A stretch of 64,000 bases of DNA from Amycolatopsis benzoatilytica AK 16/65 (GTDB lineage: Bacteria; Actinomycetota; Actinomycetes; Mycobacteriales; Pseudonocardiaceae): NCBI RefSeq assembly GCF_000383915.1, contig NZ_KB912942.1, forward strand, positions 1,710,561 to 1,774,560, written 5' to 3'. The notes beneath the pieces are model-generated. The model searched no databases, was not told the DNA's origin, and saw nothing but the letters and a program-made list of their open reading frames with translations. Made by a program: the position numbers and the translations under genes. Of this stretch, positions 55,786-63,766 are shown piece by piece. Position 1 is the stretch's first letter. Each line of letters begins with the position of its first letter.

Positions 55786-57020
55786 CCGGCTCGCTGCTGA
55801 CCTTCCGAGGCACCGCCGGGGAAAGCTTCCAGCTGGACGTCGCCATGCCCGGGAGCCGGATTCTCGTCGGCTGCGGCGCGGCGGGTGAAGGGCCCGCGCC
55901 GGACGCGGTGGTGCTCCTGGACGCCACGCTCGACCAGTGCGGCCAGCTGCCGCGACTGGTCGCCGACGGCTGGGCGGGACCGGTATACGCGACGCCGACG
56001 ACCGCGGCCCGGGTCCCGCTGGTGCTCGCCGACGCGGCGCAGCTGCTGGCGGAGGAGGCCGAGTGCGCGGCCGCGGCCGGCTGGCCGGAACCGGCTTCGC
56101 CAGGAAAGCTGGATGTCGCCGGGGTGGCGGCGCTGCTCAAGCCGCTCGCGCTGGGAACGCCGCACCGGATCGAGGGCGGTGCCGTCCTCCGCTTCGGCGC
56201 GGCCGGGCGGGCGCCGGGAGCCAGCTGGGCGGAACTTTCGCTCGGCGCGAGGCGGCTGGCGGTCGTACCGGCGGTGGGCAGCATGCACCACCCCCTGCTC
56301 GCGCTGCCGCAGCCGCGGCCGGCGTGCGACACGCTCGTGCTGACCAGCCCGCCCTGCCACGGCGGCAGCGAGCACTACGTCGGCCGGTTCGCGGCGGCGG
56401 TGCACCGGGCGGTGAGCCGCAACGGCAGCCTGCTGATCCCGGTCTCCGCGGCCGGGCTGACCGACGTTGTCCTGACCGTCTTGCGGGACCTCACCGACGC
56501 GCGGGAGATCCCGCCGCTTCCGGTGCTTCTCGACAGCCCGATCGGGCTGGACCTGGTCGCGCAGCAAAGCGGGGTCCGCCTGCCGGAGACGCTCGTCGAA
56601 CACCGGGAGGCCGGGGATGCGCGGCTGCCGCGCGGTCCGGCGATCGTGCTGGCCGGGACCGAGACGGCGGAGTACGGCCGCGTGCGCAGCCACCTGGAGC
56701 GGATGCTGCCGGACCCGAGTCACGGCGTGCTGCTGGCCGGGCCGGTCCCGCCCGGCACGCCGGCCGCGCGGCTCGGCGCGGGGGAGCGGCAGGTCTCGGT
56801 GCGCGGCCGGTACCTGCCGGTGCGGGCGGAGATCACCCGGACCGGCGACTTCGCCACCACCGCGCGGGACGCGGAGTTCCGCGTCTGGGCGGAATCCGGC
56901 CCGCCGCCGGAAACGGCGTTCCTGCTGCGCGCGGGCGCGGACCGGACCGCCCGTACGCTCCGCGCCGACAACGGATGGTGCACGGTCGTTCCCGCCGACG
57001 GCGAGCAGGTGCTGTGGTGA
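55782..57020 (+). CDS. degenerate metallo-beta-lactamase/beta-CASP-like protein
   Basis: A 412-residue protein. LVADGWAGPVYATPTTAARV and VLADAAQLLAEEA closely match the beta-CASP ribonuclease pattern (GFxGPIYATPAT, then a leucine-rich helix with QEEDA), and later PSHGVLLAGP resembles the beta-CASP C-terminal region. The metal motif HxHxDH is replaced by LLDATLDQCG, and other histidine ligands are missing, so hydrolase activity is unlikely. It could be an RNA-binding or protein-interaction derivative. ATGA overlap with the permease. Confidence 0.75.
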   Translation: MTGSLLTFRGTAGESFQLDVAMPGSRILVGCGAAGEGPAPDAVVLLDATLDQCGQLPRLVADGWAGPVYATPTTAARVPLVLADAAQLLAEEAECAAAAGWPEPASPGKLDVAGVAALLKPLALGTPHRIEGGAVLRFGAAGRAPGASWAELSLGARRLAVVPAVGSMHHPLLALPQPRPACDTLVLTSPPCHGGSEHYVGRFAAAVHRAVSRNGSLLIPVSAAGLTDVVLTVLRDLTDAREIPPLPVLLDSPIGLDLVAQQSGVRLPETLVEHREAGDARLPRGPAIVLAGTETAEYGRVRSHLERMLPDPSHGVLLAGPVPPGTPAARLGAGERQVSVRGRYLPVRAEITRTGDFATTARDAEFRVWAESGPPPETAFLLRAGADRTARTLRADNGWCTVVPADGEQVLW

Positions 57021-57036
57021 GGGCCGTTGGTCCTCC
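57018..57036. promoter_or_regulatory. DosR-like box overlapping a stop codon
   Basis: TGAGGGCCGTTGGTCCTCC starts on the TGA of the beta-CASP-like gene and lies about 86 bp before the next Acg gene. Strikingly similar to the box at 39537, which also overlaps a stop codon. Confidence 0.6.
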
Positions 57037-57121
57037 GATGTCGGGTCAGCCGCCGCTATCCGGAAAGGACCGCCGGGCCCGACGCTGAACCGGTAGCCCA
57101 CGGAACCGCCCGGAGACCGCG

Positions 57122-58096
57122 ATGAACGCATCCCTGCCCCAAGCCCTCGACCAAGCGCTGGCCGCGGCTGTCCGCGCGCCGTCGCCGCAGAACACCCAGC
57201 CGTGGCAGTTCGTCGTGGACGGGCCGCGGATCGAGGTGTGGCTGGACCGCGAGCGCGTCCTCGCGGTCGCCGACCCGATCGCCCGGGAAGCGCGGCTGTC
57301 CTGCGGCGCGGCGGTGTACAACCTGGTGCTCACCTTGCGGGTCAACGGAATCCGCGCGCGGGTCCGGGTGCTGCCGGATCCCGCGGAGCGGGACCTGCTG
57401 GCCGTGATTTCGATCGAGGGCAACACTCGTTCGTCCACTATGGACCGCCGGCTGGCCGAGGCGGTGCACCGCAGGCAGACGAACCGCCGCCCGATGTTCG
57501 ACCGGCCGGTCCCGGTGTCCGCGCGGGCGCAGCTGCGCTCGGCCGCGCTGGCCGAGGGCGGCCAGCTGGAATTCCTGGACGGCTCGGGCCGCTACGCCCA
57601 GGTCGCCGCGCTGGTCCGGCGCGCGGAGACCGCGCAGAGCACCGACGAGGAGTACCTGGCCGAGGCAGCATCCTGGACCGGCCGCGCGGCGGACAGCCCG
57701 GACGGCGTGCCCATCGTCGCGTTCGGACCGCCCGCCGAGGGACCCGGCACGGTTTCGCTGCGCTCGTCGCACCAGAACCCGTCGATCGCGCCGCGACCGT
57801 TCGAACAGGACCCGGTCCTGGCCGCGGTGCTGACCCGGGACCGGGGCACCGCGGCCGAGGTCCGCGCCGGGATGATCATGCAACGGGTCCTGCTGACCGC
57901 GACCGCCGAAGGCTTGGCGACTTCGTTCCTTTCCCAGCCGTTCGAGGCGCGGGAAACCCGCACGCACCTGCTGGAGGTGTTCCATCGGCTGGGCGACGTG
58001 CACACGCTGCTGCGGATCGGGTACGGCCTGCCGACCCGGATGACCGCCCGCCGCCCGGCGGCGGAGGTGACGACGGTGCGAACCCCGGCGCGCTGA
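57122..58096 (+). CDS. Acg-family nitroreductase-like flavoprotein
   Basis: A 324-residue protein with SPQNTQPW (His of the motif replaced by Gln), RLSCGAAVYNLVLTLRVNG and TAEGLATSFLSQPFEARE. The His-to-Gln change in the flavin motif is unique among the five copies. It is monocistronic: a palindromic repeat follows before the convergent CBS gene. Confidence 0.92.
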   Translation: MNASLPQALDQALAAAVRAPSPQNTQPWQFVVDGPRIEVWLDRERVLAVADPIAREARLSCGAAVYNLVLTLRVNGIRARVRVLPDPAERDLLAVISIEGNTRSSTMDRRLAEAVHRRQTNRRPMFDRPVPVSARAQLRSAALAEGGQLEFLDGSGRYAQVAALVRRAETAQSTDEEYLAEAASWTGRAADSPDGVPIVAFGPPAEGPGTVSLRSSHQNPSIAPRPFEQDPVLAAVLTRDRGTAAEVRAGMIMQRVLLTATAEGLATSFLSQPFEARETRTHLLEVFHRLGDVHTLLRIGYGLPTRMTARRPAAEVTTVRTPAR

Positions 58097-58239
58097 ACGC
58101 TGCTCCCGCGCTTCGGTCCGCGAGCTGGGCCGCGCGCCGCTCCGCGCTGCCGCTCCCGCGTGACGCGCCGCGCGCCGCTGCGCTGAGCGCCGCCGCTCCC
58201 CGCGCGGCGCTCCGCTCCGTGCGCCGCGCGGACTTGACT

Positions 58240-58294
58240 GTCCGTGAAGGGCCCCTTGAGGGACTTGGATTCCCTCAAGGGGCCCTTCACGGAC
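58240..58294. repeat. 55-bp palindromic repeat, copy 4
   Basis: Perfect 24-base arms around a 7-base centre (CTTGGAT), between the convergent Acg and CBS genes. The centre is the reverse complement of that in copy 2 (ATCCAAG), meaning the element is inverted. Confidence 0.93.
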
Positions 58295-58332
58295 AGCTTG
58301 CCGGCGCGGACCGGGCCCGGGCCGGCGCGCGC

Positions 58333-58755
58333 TTACGGTCGTCCCGCGGCGGGCACCACCCGCAGCACGTCCTGGAACGTCACGATGCCCACCAGGACTC
58401 CCGAATCCACCACCGGGATCGAGCGCAGCCGTGCCGCGGCCATCCGGTGAGCCAGCTCCGTCACCTCGAGGTCCGCCGCCGCGGCCATGCCGGGAGTGCG
58501 CATGACGGTGCCCGCGGTGCGGTGCCCGCTGAGCAGCACGCCGCCGTCCGGGTCCGCTTCATCCGGTCGTTCCGGGTCCGGAAAGCCTTCTCGCACCAGG
58601 TCTTCCTCGCTCACCACGCCCAGCAGCCGGCCCCCTTCGTCGACCACCGGCAGCGTGGTGAACCCGTGCTGGGTCATCAGCCGCGACGCTTCGCCGAGGG
58701 TGGCCGAGGGGGTCACCGCGATCACCGGGGTGGTCATGATTTCTCGCGCCTGCAT
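58333..58755 (-). CDS. CBS-pair protein
   Basis: A 140-residue protein of two CBS motifs only (QAREIMTTPVIAVTPSATL and TVMRTPGMAAAADLEV), start after GGAGGCTGCC. It lacks the BON-like tail of the other CBS proteins in the window. A DosR-like box lies 58 bp upstream, shared with the divergent membrane-protein gene. Confidence 0.93.
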   Translation of the reverse strand: MQAREIMTTPVIAVTPSATLGEASRLMTQHGFTTLPVVDEGGRLLGVVSEEDLVREGFPDPERPDEADPDGGVLLSGHRTAGTVMRTPGMAAAADLEVTELAHRMAAARLRSIPVVDSGVLVGIVTFQDVLRVVPAAGRP

Positions 58756-58812
58756 GGCAGCCTCCGTTCGCCGCGGGAGTGCTTCGACGATCTCGCCGCG
58801 TCCCCAAGCGGG

Positions 58813-58832
58813 CCAAGGGTCTTTGGTCCTTG
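58813..58832. promoter_or_regulatory. strong DosR-like box in a divergent promoter
   Basis: CAAGGGTCTTTGGTCCTTG has arms CAAGG.TC and GG.CCTTG around CTTTG, one of the best inverted repeats of this class in the window. It lies 58 bp from the CBS start and 122 bp from the Rv1733c-like start. Confidence 0.65.
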
Positions 58833-58953
58833 CCGCAATGCCCTCCGAACCGGGTACCGCGTCCCGTCCACCCCGGGGACAACGCCTCTTCGGCCAGCCG
58901 GTCGCCGGGACGATTCTGAGGGCGGAATCACCGTACGGCGAAAGGTGCGAGAG

Positions 58954-59538
58954 ATGAATGCGTTGCGGTGGCGGCATCTGCTCTTCCCCGGGCGCCGTTC
59001 GGTCGCCCGGGTATCGGATCGCGTGCAGAGCGGACTGCTTCTGCTCTCCGTTCTCGTCGCGCTGGCGGCGGTCCCGTTCTCGGCCGCCGCGGGCTCGATG
59101 CTCTACGCTCACCAGGCGCCGATTTCGGCCGAGCAAGTCGCCTCGCGCACCGAGACGACCGCGGTGCTGCTGGCCGACGGCCCGGCGACGTCGGTCACCG
59201 GGCGCAGTGGGGTCGTCGCGAACTCGGCTCCCACCGCCGCGACCTGGCAGGCGCCCGACGGATCGCGCCGGGCCGGCAACGTGGACGCGGACGAGGGCAC
59301 CCGCCGCGGCGATCCGGTCTCGATCTGGGTCGACCGCGCGGGCAACGTGACCAGTCCGCCGCTGACCGCCGCGGCGGTCCTGGTCGACGCGGTGTGCGCG
59401 GGGATCGGCCTGTGGGTCTCGGTGTGCCTGCTGCTCGCCGGCCTGTACGGCGGCACCGTGCTGGTGATGAACCGCCACCGGCTGGCCGAATGGCAGCGCG
59501 AATGGGACATCGAGCAGTCGAAGCGGGCGCACTCGTGA
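58954..59538 (+). CDS. Rv1733c-like transmembrane protein
   Basis: A 194-residue membrane protein. The first helix is at about 25-50 (SGLLLLSVLVALAAVPFSAAAG), followed by an extracytoplasmic domain of about 90 residues (VLLADGPATSV, ATWQAPDGSRRAGNVDADEG in parts, DPVSIWVDRAGNVTSPPL) and a second helix at about 145-170. This layout and the WV/WxxPDG..R.G.V motifs match M. tuberculosis Rv1733c, a DosR-regulon latency antigen of unknown function. GTGA overlap joins it to a USP gene. Confidence 0.88.
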   Translation: MNALRWRHLLFPGRRSVARVSDRVQSGLLLLSVLVALAAVPFSAAAGSMLYAHQAPISAEQVASRTETTAVLLADGPATSVTGRSGVVANSAPTAATWQAPDGSRRAGNVDADEGTRRGDPVSIWVDRAGNVTSPPLTAAAVLVDAVCAGIGLWVSVCLLLAGLYGGTVLVMNRHRLAEWQREWDIEQSKRAHS

Positions 59539-59936
59539 CCGGGGGGAGCGCGGACATCGTCGTCGGCGTCGACGGTTCCGCGGCCAGCCTCGCGGCTCGG
59601 CAGTGGACACTGACCGAAGCGCGGCAGAGCGGGCGTACGGCGAAAGCCGTGCACGCCCGCCCGGCCGGCATCGCGACGTCGTGCTGGGAACCGGCCGCGC
59701 TGGCGGCGGCCGCCGGGGCTCCGTTCGGCACTGAGACCGTCGACGGCCTGCCCGGACCGACGTTGGTGGAGGCGTCGGCGGGCGCGGAGATGCTGGTACT
59801 GGGCAGCCACGGGCAACACGGGCTGTTGCGGCAGCTGGTCGGCTCGGTCTCGGCTTACTGCCTGCGCGAGGCCGCCTGCCCGGTGGTCGTCATCCCCGCT
59901 CGCACGGTCGGCACGCTCGCGCCGCCGCGATGCTGA
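59535..59936 (+). CDS. short universal stress protein
   Basis: A 133-residue USP, GTG start coupled to the membrane-protein gene. It begins IVVGVDGSAASLAARQWTL and has loop GSHGQHGLLRQLVGSVSAYC, closest to the USP at 22684 (shared GSVS.YCLR). About 25 residues shorter than usual between the first strand and the loop. Nearly abuts the convergent membrane-protein gene (59937). Confidence 0.93.
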   Translation: MTGGSADIVVGVDGSAASLAARQWTLTEARQSGRTAKAVHARPAGIATSCWEPAALAAAAGAPFGTETVDGLPGPTLVEASAGAEMLVLGSHGQHGLLRQLVGSVSAYCLREAACPVVVIPARTVGTLAPPRC

Positions 59937-60581
59937 TTATTCGGCGGGGCGCAGGAATCGGCGCGGATCGCCGGCCGCGCGGGCCCCGCTGTCGAGCCAC
60001 TTCGTGAATCCCCGGCGGTCACGGCGTTCCAGCTCGTCGAGGTACGCCTGGCGGGCGGCGATGACGGCCTGCCGGCCCTGCTCGTCGCTGGCGCGTTGCA
60101 GCAGCAGGAAACTCCGCCGCCACGCGAGGCACAGCTCGTCGGTCGAAAGCGAAGCGGCCGTGACCGGCGGCACCGGAGGGACCGGCACCGGACGGACCGG
60201 CAGCGGCGGGCGGCGGGTTCGAACCGGGCGCTGGGGGGCGGTCCGGATCTGCCACTGCGCCCAGAGAGCCGCGCCGAGGAGAAGTCCAGTGCTCGCCAGC
60301 GCGAGCGACGGTCCGGCCAGCACGCCGACGGTGACCGCGAACAAGCCGGTGACCACCAGCAGCGCCGCGAGCGCCGCGCTGGCCCGTCCCACGGCGTGCC
60401 GTGGGCCGAACTGTCGTTCCACCCACGGGACGTCTTCGAAACAGAGCGACACGAACGCCACCACCACCGCGACCGCCGCCACGATCCCGAGCAGTGCCGC
60501 CAGCGGAACCAGGACCACGCTGAAGGCGCACACCAAGACCGCGCACCAGAGAGTCGCGGACCACACCGCTCGAGCGAACAT
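59937..60581 (-). CDS. membrane protein with C-terminal domain shared at 63767-64000
   Basis: A 214-residue protein. Two or three hydrophobic segments lie in residues 5-100, followed by a proline/valine-rich linker (about 115-140) and a C-terminal domain of about 70 residues (DELCLAWRRSF, AYLDELERRDRRGFTKWLD, ARAAGDPRRFL). The same C-terminal sequence recurs at the right edge of the window. Function unknown; a soluble helical domain tethered to the membrane is suggested. Confidence 0.78.
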   Translation of the reverse strand: MFARAVWSATLWCAVLVCAFSVVLVPLAALLGIVAAVAVVVAFVSLCFEDVPWVERQFGPRHAVGRASAALAALLVVTGLFAVTVGVLAGPSLALASTGLLLGAALWAQWQIRTAPQRPVRTRRPPLPVRPVPVPPVPPVTAASLSTDELCLAWRRSFLLLQRASDEQGRQAVIAARQAYLDELERRDRRGFTKWLDSGARAAGDPRRFLRPAE

Positions 60582-60662
60582 GGGCCACCTCGATCGTCTG
60601 CTCGGCGCGGAATTTCCCGCCCCGCCCGCGGATCCAGCCTGCGGACGGGCGTCCGGGCCGGG

Positions 60663-60681
60663 ATAGGGCCCAAGGTCGCCG
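60663..60681. promoter_or_regulatory. putative DosR-like box
   Basis: ATAGGGCCCAAGGTCGCCG lies between the divergent membrane-protein gene (82 bp) and USP gene (136 bp). Confidence 0.4.
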
Positions 60682-60816
60682 CGACGGGGCCCTACGGCCA
60701 TGCGGCCGCCGGCCGGGCCTTTCGTCACCCGCCGCCGGGCCGGGTGGCTCTTCCCGGTCCCGGCCGGACCGGCTGTGCTGGAGCCGGAAAGCGGGCGCGG
60801 CGGAAGGGGACGGGCG

Positions 60817-61317
60817 ATGACCGGGGACAACGATCGGGTAGTGGTCGGCGTGGACGGATCGGACGCGAGCCTGGGCGCGCTGGCCTGGGCGCTCGACTGG
60901 GCCGAAGCCGCGGGCGCGGAAGTGACGGCCGTGAGTGTGTGGACCTACGACCCGATGCTCGACGAAGACTCGCAGCGGCACTCCCGCACCGAGGCCCAGG
61001 AAGCTCACTTGCGAGAGCTGAAAAAGCAGACCGCCGCGGTGCGCGCGGGCTCGCGAATGCCGGTGCGGTTCGCCGCCCCGGACGGCGATCCGGCGGACGT
61101 GCTGGTCGAGTTGTCCGAGCAGGCCCGGATGCTGGCGGTCGGCAGCCACGGCCGGGGAAAGTGGCGCGATGCGCTCGTCGGCTCGGTGAGCGGGGCGTGT
61201 CTGCGGCACGCGCACTGCCCGGTCGCGGTCATCCCGCCGCGGGCGTGGATGGCCGGCGGCCGGGTGGGCCGGATGCTCGCCGGGGCGGCGGAATCGGCCG
61301 GTCCGGATTCGGCCTGA
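60817..61317 (+). CDS. universal stress protein, single domain
   Basis: A 166-residue USP. It starts VVVGVDGSDASLGALAWAL and has nucleotide loop GSHGRGKWRDALVGSVSGAC. The C-terminal 25 residues are an unrelated tail. Start at ATG 60817 after GGAAGGGGACGGGCG. Confidence 0.95.
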   Translation: MTGDNDRVVVGVDGSDASLGALAWALDWAEAAGAEVTAVSVWTYDPMLDEDSQRHSRTEAQEAHLRELKKQTAAVRAGSRMPVRFAAPDGDPADVLVELSEQARMLAVGSHGRGKWRDALVGSVSGACLRHAHCPVAVIPPRAWMAGGRVGRMLAGAAESAGPDSA

Positions 61318-61552
61318 GCGTCGCGGAGGAATCGTTGCCAGCGAACAGGCCCGTGGAGCGCAGGCGAGCACCGATCCGCATTCGCCGCCGTGGCGACCGA
61401 CCGGCGGTCGCCGGATCGGGTGATAGTCGGCCATCGCGGCACGGCCGACGCACCGCGCCCGCGGTTCCCGGCTCGACCTGCTTCGCCGGGGTACACTGGC
61501 GGAGCCGTCCACGTTTCCGCGGAACTCGGCTGGGCACATCGGTCGAGAGGCG

Positions 61553-62287
61553 GTGACATCGGACGTGGCGGGAATCGGAGATTTCTCCGCGGCGATGCCG
61601 GAATCGGTCGCCGAGCTGCTGGCCGCGCTGCGCGAGGGCCGGGACACCGCGCCGCCGCTGGCGGAGGTCTGCCGCGCGGCGACGGAGCGGCTGCCGGTGG
61701 ACGGCGCATCGGTCGCGTTGATGACCGACACCCGCGATCGGACCCTGGTGTACGCCAGCGACGAGGTGATCAAGCACCTGGACTCGGTGCAGTTCAGCCT
61801 GGGCGAAGGCCCGTGTTTCGAGGCGGTGTCGACCGGTCGGCCGGTGCTGGCCCCGGATCTGGCCCACGACCCGCAAGAGGCGTGGCCCACGTTCGCGAAC
61901 GAAGCCGGGCTCGCCGGGGTCGGCGCGATCTTCGCGTTCCCGTTGCGCCATGGCGCGGCGATGCTCGGAGCGATGGACGCCTACCGCCGCGACCCGGGCT
62001 GGCTTTCCGAGGCGGAGCTGGCGAGCGTCCTGAACGCGGCGGATTGGGTCACCAGCGCCCTGCTTGCGGTCGCGGCCGCGGCGGGCGACGAGATGCCCGT
62101 CGGGATCGGCCCGGACCGCGCGGTGGTCCACCAGGCGACCGGGATGGTGATCGCGGAGTTCACCGTCCCGGCGGCGCAGGCTCTTGCGCGGCTGCGCGGG
62201 TACGCGTACGCCAGAGGAAGACTTCTCGAAGACGTCGCCGGCGATCTGGTCGCCCGGCGTCTGCACCCGCGGGAGATCGAAACATGA
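61553..62287 (+). CDS. GAF-ANTAR antitermination regulator
   Basis: A 244-residue protein with GTG start after GAGAGGCG; another GTG four codons later is possible. GAF domain at about 20-165 (FSLGEGPCFEAVSTGRPVLA) and ANTAR domain at about 180-240 (DRAVVHQATGMVIAEFTVP, ARLRGYAYARGRLLEDVA). The ANTAR sequence is of the class with HQATGM rather than the IEQAKG of its neighbour, so the two are not recent duplicates. RNA target unknown. Confidence 0.92.
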   Translation: MTSDVAGIGDFSAAMPESVAELLAALREGRDTAPPLAEVCRAATERLPVDGASVALMTDTRDRTLVYASDEVIKHLDSVQFSLGEGPCFEAVSTGRPVLAPDLAHDPQEAWPTFANEAGLAGVGAIFAFPLRHGAAMLGAMDAYRRDPGWLSEAELASVLNAADWVTSALLAVAAAAGDEMPVGIGPDRAVVHQATGMVIAEFTVPAAQALARLRGYAYARGRLLEDVAGDLVARRLHPREIET

Positions 62288-62357
62288 TTCCGGACGGACC
62301 GCCGGGATCCCCGGCGAGGCGCGCGCTCGGACGTCTTTGGAGGGAAGGAGAGGCACC

Positions 62358-63122
62358 ATGAGTGACGAGCTCGCGACCGCGGTGACACCGTCCAGCGAGA
62401 ACCTGCTGCTGCGCGCGTTCGTGGACATGGCCGACACGCTGGTGGACGACTACGACGTGGCGGACATGCTGCACCGGCTCGCGGGGTACTGCGTCGAGCT
62501 GCTCGGCGCTTCGGCGGCCGGGTTGCTGCTGGCCGACCAGCGAGGCGGCCTCCAGGTGGCGGCGTCGTCCCACGAAAGCAGCCGCCTGCTCGAATTGCTG
62601 CAGCTGCAGACCGAGCAAGGCCCGTGCCTGGACGCTTACCGGGCAGGGGAGCCGGTGCAAGTGGACGACCTGACCGCGGCGGTGGACCAGTGGCCGCTGT
62701 TCTCCCCGGCCGCGCTCGCCGAGGGCTTCCGCTCGGTGCACGCGCTGCCGTTGCGGCTGCGCAGGCAGGTGATCGGCACGCTGAACCTGTTCGGCCGGGA
62801 AACCGGTCCGCTGGGCGAGCAGCAGCTCCGAACCGCCCGCGCGCTGGCCGACATCGCCACGATCGGGATCCTGCAGGAGCGCGCGATTCGCCGCGGCGAG
62901 CAGCTGACCGAGCAGCTGCAGCATGCGCTGACCAGCCGGGTCGTCATCGAGCAGGCCAAAGGCGTGGTCGCGCACGCCGGCGGGCTGGCGATGGAGGATG
63001 CGTTCGAGCAGCTGCGGGCCTACAGCCGCCAGCACAACGAGCGGCTCAGCGAGGTGGCCGAAGCGGTGGCGCGCACCGAGTTGTCGCCGTGGCGGGTTCT
63101 CGACAGCGAACCGGCCGGCTGA
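62358..63122 (+). CDS. GAF-ANTAR antitermination regulator, paralogue of 1142-1879
   Basis: A 254-residue protein, ATG after GGGAAGGAGAGGCACC. GAF domain about 18-170; ANTAR domain about 178-240 (SRVVIEQAKGVVAHAGGLA; FEQLRAYSRQHNERLSEVAE). It is the close counterpart of the protein at 1142-1879, including LLRAFVDMADTLVDDYDVAD near the N-terminus. The zinc-ribbon gene follows 230 bp downstream, as in the inverted left-end copy. Confidence 0.93.
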   Translation: MSDELATAVTPSSENLLLRAFVDMADTLVDDYDVADMLHRLAGYCVELLGASAAGLLLADQRGGLQVAASSHESSRLLELLQLQTEQGPCLDAYRAGEPVQVDDLTAAVDQWPLFSPAALAEGFRSVHALPLRLRRQVIGTLNLFGRETGPLGEQQLRTARALADIATIGILQERAIRRGEQLTEQLQHALTSRVVIEQAKGVVAHAGGLAMEDAFEQLRAYSRQHNERLSEVAEAVARTELSPWRVLDSEPAG

Positions 63123-63352
63123 GCCGGCCGCGGTGCACGGCGCGACCAGGTGGCCTCCGGTTGTGACCGAGGTCGCCGGTTAGCCCGAACGGACGTCTTG
63201 GCACGGCCTGGCGGCCGACGCTAGCGTAAAGGGCAGCCCGGTAACCGGACCGCCTCCGCGGCCTGCCCGAGCTTGTGCAGATGCCGCTTGTGCCCGTGCC
63301 CCCGGCTTTCTGACATCTGCGACATAGAGCCTGCTGCCTTCCTGGAGTGCTG

Positions 63353-63757
63353 ATGTCGCGTCCTTCCCCCGAAGTCGTTTTTCATGCCCGCCGTACGAGA
63401 GTGTGCGGAAGCTGCGGCGATCCGGTGCCGCCCGGAAAGCTGCAGACCGCGTTGGTTCCGGACTCGTCCAGCGTCGAGTTCGTGGATTCCGCCCGGCGCG
63501 GGCAGCGCCTCGTCTACGCCTGCTGCGACGAGCACATGAGCCTGCTGGTGCAGCAGGCCCGGCGCGACTGGGTCGACGAGCAGTGGTGGTTCGAGCTGTT
63601 GTGCCAGGCCAGCCTGGTGCCGAGGATGGCGCACGCGTCGTTGCCGGAGGTGGCGCGGCGGGCGCGGTTGTCCGGCGGGAAGCTCGAAGCCGCATTGAAA
63701 TGGAATGCCGGGTGCGAGCACCCGGTGCAGCGGTTGCCCGGCGGGCAGCCCTGCTGA
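63353..63757 (+). CDS. zinc-ribbon protein, paralogue of 417-872
   Basis: A 134-residue protein, ATG after TGGAGTGCTG; a GTG two codons upstream is also in frame. CGSCGDPVPPGK provides one CxxC, and ACCDEHM carries two more cysteines and a histidine; WVDEQWWFELLCQAS follows. It matches the left-end protein at 40 of 55 residues over the central block. Function unknown; probably zinc-binding. Confidence 0.82.
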   Translation: MSRPSPEVVFHARRTRVCGSCGDPVPPGKLQTALVPDSSSVEFVDSARRGQRLVYACCDEHMSLLVQQARRDWVDEQWWFELLCQASLVPRMAHASLPEVARRARLSGGKLEAALKWNAGCEHPVQRLPGGQPC

Positions 63758-63766
63758 CCGCGCCGG

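Noticed and set aside
58097..58239. Possible small gene or RNA in the CG-rich stretch after the last Acg gene
   Set aside because: Low-complexity GC/GCGC-rich sequence with no ribosome site, start or recognisable RNA fold; it only leads into the palindrome.
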